Assembly: GCA_001828645.1 (NCBI GenBank)
Contig: MHZD01000205.1
Span: 1-9,277 of the forward strand
Direction of reading: 5' to 3'
Length of the DNA stretch: 9,277 nucleotides
Source: Planctomycetes bacterium RIFOXYC2_FULL_41_27
GTDB lineage: Bacteria > Planctomycetota > Brocadiia > Brocadiales > Brocadiaceae
Within the stretch, counting starts at the first letter, position 1, and every line of letters begins with the position of its first letter. This document shows positions 6,356 through 9,277 of the stretch, piece by piece. The notes under the pieces are model-generated. The model saw only the letters and a program-made list of their open reading frames with translations, ran no database searches and had not been told where the DNA came from. The translations under genes were made by a program, and so were the position numbers.

Positions 6356-7789
6356 ATGATAAATAGAGAAACACTGGAAAAAGAGTATCCAAACTATAAA
6401 AGGTGTATTAAAGACGCTTTTGAATTGGGGCAGTCCCATATTTTCAGGTGGTGGGATGAAATAACCCCTTCCGGAAAGAAGCACCTATTAAAACAGACAG
6501 CCACTATTGACATTCAATTTGTACATAAACTTTTCAATGACAATCTCCATAAAACCAAAAATACCCTTCAGGGAGACTTAGTTCCGCCTCACCGTATAAC
6601 CGTTCCTAAAAATGCTTCTGAACTGGAGCTTGCACAAAGGGTAGGACAAATCGGAGAAGCATCTTTACGAAGGAGTGAGATTGCTGTCCTTACGGTTGCC
6701 GGGGGGCATGGAACAAGGCTGGGAAGCAATGGACCAAAAGGGGCTCTTCCTATTGCACCAATTAGCGGCAAGAGTGTCTTTCAACTCCATGCGGAAAAAA
6801 TACGCGCAGTTCAGCAAAAATATCACACGTGCATTCCCTGGTATATTATGACGAGCGAAACGAACGACCGTGTGACGCAAGATTTTTTTCAGTCACACCG
6901 ATTCTTTGGATTAGATCCAAAGCGCGTATGTTTTTTCACACAGGGTATGCTTCCTGCTGTTGACCTTAACGGGAAATTACTGATGAATTCTAAATCGAAT
7001 ATCGTAATGAGTCCAAACGGTCACGGGGGTATGATCCTTGCCCTCAAGGAGAAAGGCGTTCTTAAAAATATGGAAGCAGGTGGTATTAAAAACATTTTTT
7101 ATTGTCAGGTGGATAATGCATTAATAAAGATTGCTGATCCGGTTTTTATTGGTCATCATTTGAAGAATGAAGCAGAAATATCACTAAAAATCGTTAAAAA
7201 GCGCCACCCTGAGGAAAAGGTCGGCATTGTAGTGCATAGCAATGGGCATTTACAGGTGATCGAATATAGTGAACTGAGCCGAGAGGATATGTATGCAAGG
7301 AACGGGGATGGTACTTTAAAATATGATGCAGGGAACATCGCGGTGCACATGATTAATATTAATTTTCTTGAAAAAATATATCACCGAGGAGACGCCCTTC
7401 CTTTCCACGCCGCCTTGAAAAAGGAGCCTTATATTGACGAAAAAGGTGACACGATCAATCCTGAGACAAACAATGCCATTAAATTTGAGAGTTTTATCTT
7501 CGATGTGATGAAATATGTTGAGAAGGATGTGATAATGGAAGTGCCTCGCGAAGATGAATTTTCGCCGATAAAAAATATGGATGGGGAGAACTCTCCTGCT
7601 ACCGCAAGACAGGACATGGTTAATTTATTCGGTCGATGGCTGCGTAATGCGGGTATTTCTATTCCTATGGATAATCACGGGAATGTCATTGGTTTAATCG
7701 AGATTAACCCCTGCTTTGCACTGGATGAAGAGGAGTTAAGAAATAAGATAGATAAACATTTGCAGTTTAACGGTAATTTGAGCCTGTAG
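6356..7789 (+). CDS. UDPGP-family nucleotidyltransferase, UDP-N-acetylhexosamine pyrophosphorylase-like
   Basis: A 477-residue protein related to eukaryotic UAP1/AGX enzymes, which make a UDP-sugar from UTP and a sugar 1-phosphate. Visible family motifs: the signature VAGGHGTRLG (114-123) with PKG (127-129; candidate catalytic Lys128), SGKSVFQLHAEKI (137-149), PNGHGGMILAL (220-230), YCQVDNALIKIADPVFIG (249-266), KFESFIFDV (376-384), REDEFSPIKNMDG (398-410) and a C-terminal EINPCFALDEEEL (449-461). Length is the same as typical fungal UAPs. The motif set fits UDP-GlcNAc/GalNAc pyrophosphorylase better than UDP-glucose pyrophosphorylase, but bacterial members of this group are variable, so the sugar is an inference. 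It is unlike bacterial GlmU, with no hexapeptide-repeat acetyltransferase domain. The ATG lacks a Shine-Dalgarno; an in-frame stop at 6314 and the N-terminal match support this start. Pgi follows on the same strand. Confidence 0.88.
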   Translation: MINRETLEKEYPNYKRCIKDAFELGQSHIFRWWDEITPSGKKHLLKQTATIDIQFVHKLFNDNLHKTKNTLQGDLVPPHRITVPKNASELELAQRVGQIGEASLRRSEIAVLTVAGGHGTRLGSNGPKGALPIAPISGKSVFQLHAEKIRAVQQKYHTCIPWYIMTSETNDRVTQDFFQSHRFFGLDPKRVCFFTQGMLPAVDLNGKLLMNSKSNIVMSPNGHGGMILALKEKGVLKNMEAGGIKNIFYCQVDNALIKIADPVFIGHHLKNEAEISLKIVKKRHPEEKVGIVVHSNGHLQVIEYSELSREDMYARNGDGTLKYDAGNIAVHMININFLEKIYHRGDALPFHAALKKEPYIDEKGDTINPETNNAIKFESFIFDVMKYVEKDVIMEVPREDEFSPIKNMDGENSPATARQDMVNLFGRWLRNAGISIPMDNHGNVIGLIEINPCFALDEEELRNKIDKHLQFNGNLSL

Positions 7790-7827
7790 CTGTTGCTATA
7801 TATGGGCTGATGAATTTCAAACAATTA

Positions 7828-7940
7828 GTTCCTCCCTCTTGACTTCGTCGTGAGCTCAGCCGAACGATGGGGGAGGGCAGATGGGGGTGAAGGAAAAAGA
7901 TTGATCACCCTCCCTCGGTTCCTCCAATCAAGTGAGGGAT
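7828..7940. repeat. Composite C/G-rich palindromic intergenic element
   Basis: Three stems can be drawn. CCTCCCTC (7831-7838) pairs with GGGGGAGG (7869-7876), with one G-T wobble. GGGTGA (7885-7890) pairs with TCACCC (7905-7910). TCCCTC (7911-7916) pairs with GAGGGA (7934-7939). Inside the first stem sits a different segment with TTCG (7844-7847) pairing CGAA (7861-7864) around the palindrome TGAGCTCA (7851-7858 region). It looks like one repeat type lodged in the loop of another, both decayed. GTTCCTCC occurs twice (7828-7835, 7918-7925). It lies in the gap between the UDPGP gene and pgi and could act as an attenuator or transcript-stability element (inference). Confidence 0.6.
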
Positions 7941-7980
7941 TATTTGTAGTAGCTACCGAAGGCGACTTAATTTAACAAAC

Positions 7981-7984
7981 GAGG
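7981..7984 (+). promoter_or_regulatory. Ribosome-binding site deciding the pgi start
   Basis: GAGG lies 6 nt before the GTG at 7991, which supports that codon over the in-frame ATG pair at 8030 and 8033. No comparable purine-rich site precedes the ATGs. Confidence 0.55.
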
Positions 7985-7990
7985 ATATAA

Positions 7991-9277
7991 GTGGAAGGTA
8001 AGCAATCAATACACTTTGATTTTAATAATATGATGGCTGAGATGATTGGTTCAGAACATGGGATTACCGATCATGATCTCAAAGACATTAAGCCGGTTGC
8101 CAGTGCGTATGTTAAAAACATGAAAGAAGAGCGTTCTGCGGGCAAGTTACAATTCCTTGATTTACCGTATAATAAAAAAACCGTTGAGGAGGTTCTTAAA
8201 ACGGTAACATCCATCAAAGGGAAATTTAGAAACCTTGTGGTTGTTGGTATTGGAGGTTCTGCGTTAGGCAACATAGCTATTCATACAGCCATGAATCATC
8301 CTTTTCATAACCTCCTTACTGATGTGGAAAGGAACAATATCCCTCGCATCTTTGTTCTCGACAACATTGACCCTGATAGATTCAGCGGACTCTTGGACAT
8401 TGTTACACCAGGAGAAACCCTGTTCAATTTTATTACCAAGTCCGGCACTACAGTTGAAACCATGTCCCAGTTCCTGATTATTACCAAACTATTACAGAAT
8501 AAACTTGGCAATAACTACAGAGAGCATGTTATCACTACCACGGATGAAAAAAAGGGCACTTTAAGAGCCATCACAAAACACGAAGGTTTCAAATCGTTTA
8601 CAATTCCGGCAGGTGTAGGAGGAAGATACTCTGTGCTTACCCCTGTCGGATTGTTCTCCGCCGCAATGGGTGGAGTCGATATAAGTGAATTATTAGACGG
8701 AGCGGCGCATATGGACGCGGCGTGCCAGTCTGATAATCTCTGGGAAAATCCTGCTCTGATGGGCGCTGTGCTCTCTTTTTTGAGCCATAGAAAAAAGGGA
8801 AAGAACATATTCGTCACGATGCCGTATTCCAATGCACTCAGTGGTGTGTCTGATTGGTTCTGCCAGCTCTGGGCGGAAAGTTTGGGGAAGAGATTTTCAT
8901 TAAACAAGGAAATTGTCCATACAGGTTCAACGCCGATAAAGGCCATCGGTGTTGTGGATCAACATTCACAGCTTCAGCTTTATATGGAAGGGCCTTATGA
9001 TAAGGTCATAACCTTCTGGGTTATTAAACGATTTAATAAAAATGTCCCTATTGCAAATGAAAATACTATTGAAAATGAGCTGATATACCTAAAAGGACAT
9101 TCATTGAATGATTTGTTCAATGCAGAGTTCGAAGGGACACGGCTCGCCCTGGCGGAGGAAAGACGTCCCAATTGCACCCTTTCTTTAGATGAACTTTCTG
9201 CATTTAACCTGGGGCAGTTGTTCTGTCTCTACGAGTTACAAACGGCCTTTGCTGGCAAGTTTTATAACGTCAATGCC
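7991..9277 (+). CDS. pgi: Glucose-6-phosphate isomerase, 3' end cut by the window
   Basis: The reading frame stays open for 429 codons to the last base, so the gene is partial at its 3' end. It interconverts glucose 6-phosphate and fructose 6-phosphate in the cytoplasm. Family motifs: VVVGIGGSALG (83-93, first SIS subdomain), FITKSGTTVET (147-157, phosphate-binding loop), VGGRYSVLTPVGL (209-221), WAESLGK (294-300, with the likely catalytic Glu296), and GSTPIKAIGVVDQHSQLQLY (312-331, with the likely ring-opening His325). It ends at KFYNVNA, just before the usual DQPGVE-x-x-K segment that carries the catalytic Lys. The GTG start is chosen for its GAGG site; starting at 8030 would trim 13 residues without touching a motif. 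It lies 201 bp after the UDPGP gene, and fructose 6-phosphate is the entry to amino-sugar synthesis, so a shared sugar-nucleotide role is plausible. A weak promoter (TTGTAG at 7944) is possible but not convincing. Confidence 0.95.
   Translation, partial: MEGKQSIHFDFNNMMAEMIGSEHGITDHDLKDIKPVASAYVKNMKEERSAGKLQFLDLPYNKKTVEEVLKTVTSIKGKFRNLVVVGIGGSALGNIAIHTAMNHPFHNLLTDVERNNIPRIFVLDNIDPDRFSGLLDIVTPGETLFNFITKSGTTVETMSQFLIITKLLQNKLGNNYREHVITTTDEKKGTLRAITKHEGFKSFTIPAGVGGRYSVLTPVGLFSAAMGGVDISELLDGAAHMDAACQSDNLWENPALMGAVLSFLSHRKKGKNIFVTMPYSNALSGVSDWFCQLWAESLGKRFSLNKEIVHTGSTPIKAIGVVDQHSQLQLYMEGPYDKVITFWVIKRFNKNVPIANENTIENELIYLKGHSLNDLFNAEFEGTRLALAEERRPNCTLSLDELSAFNLGQLFCLYELQTAFAGKFYNVNA

Noticed and set aside
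8515..8946. Open frame of 143 codons on the minus strand
   Set aside because: It is antisense to pgi motifs that are unmistakable. Nothing in its translation looks like a protein family.

Overview
The window reads as ordinary chromosomal DNA from a moderately AT-rich bacterium, most plausibly a planctomycete and perhaps an anammox-type (Brocadiales) one. This placement is inference. It rests on a eukaryote-like UDP-N-acetylhexosamine pyrophosphorylase, a fused ADP-forming acyl-CoA synthetase with a DRTGG-domain companion, an AsmA-like envelope protein, and intergenic gaps filled with repeat-like sequence. No rRNA, tRNA, CRISPR array, phage or transposase gene was seen.

Layout. Three genes lie on the minus strand, in transcription order: an AsmA-like membrane-anchored protein (6151 to 3818), a fused alpha-beta ADP-forming acyl/acetyl-CoA synthetase (3647 to 1551), and a BioD-like/DRTGG-domain P-loop protein (1305 to 235). 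Two genes lie on the plus strand: a UDPGP-family nucleotidyltransferase (6356 to 7789) and glucose-6-phosphate isomerase (from 7991, cut by the window end). The two groups diverge from a 204-bp region (6152-6355). It holds a good sigma-70-type promoter for the plus strand, bracketed by a perfect 12-bp direct repeat.

How the genes may work together. The CoA synthetase interconverts an acyl-CoA, ADP and phosphate with the free acid, ATP and CoA. Its DRTGG neighbour resembles the N-terminal, non-catalytic part of long phosphotransacetylases, so it is a candidate regulator or partner in acetate/acetyl-CoA metabolism. On the plus strand, Pgi (glucose-6-P/fructose-6-P) and the UDP-sugar pyrophosphorylase fit hexose and amino-sugar nucleotide supply for cell-surface polymers. 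The AsmA-like protein belongs to the envelope. The gaps between neighbours (170-245 bp) argue against tight translational coupling.

The non-coding DNA is the least ordinary part. Every gap carries its own repeat-like structure: a hairpin and a two-part terminator-like stem at the left end, a heptamer array with an inverted partner (1389-1491), a 147-bp element bounded by 23-nt near-perfect inverted repeats (3662-3808), an 11/10-nt spaced CAGAT-type run in the UDPGP leader, and a composite C/G-rich palindromic element (7828-7940). No convincing new multi-gene system is visible. The most interesting leads are the repeat elements, the four-fold internal repeat of the AsmA-like protein, and the DRTGG/CoA-synthetase pairing.
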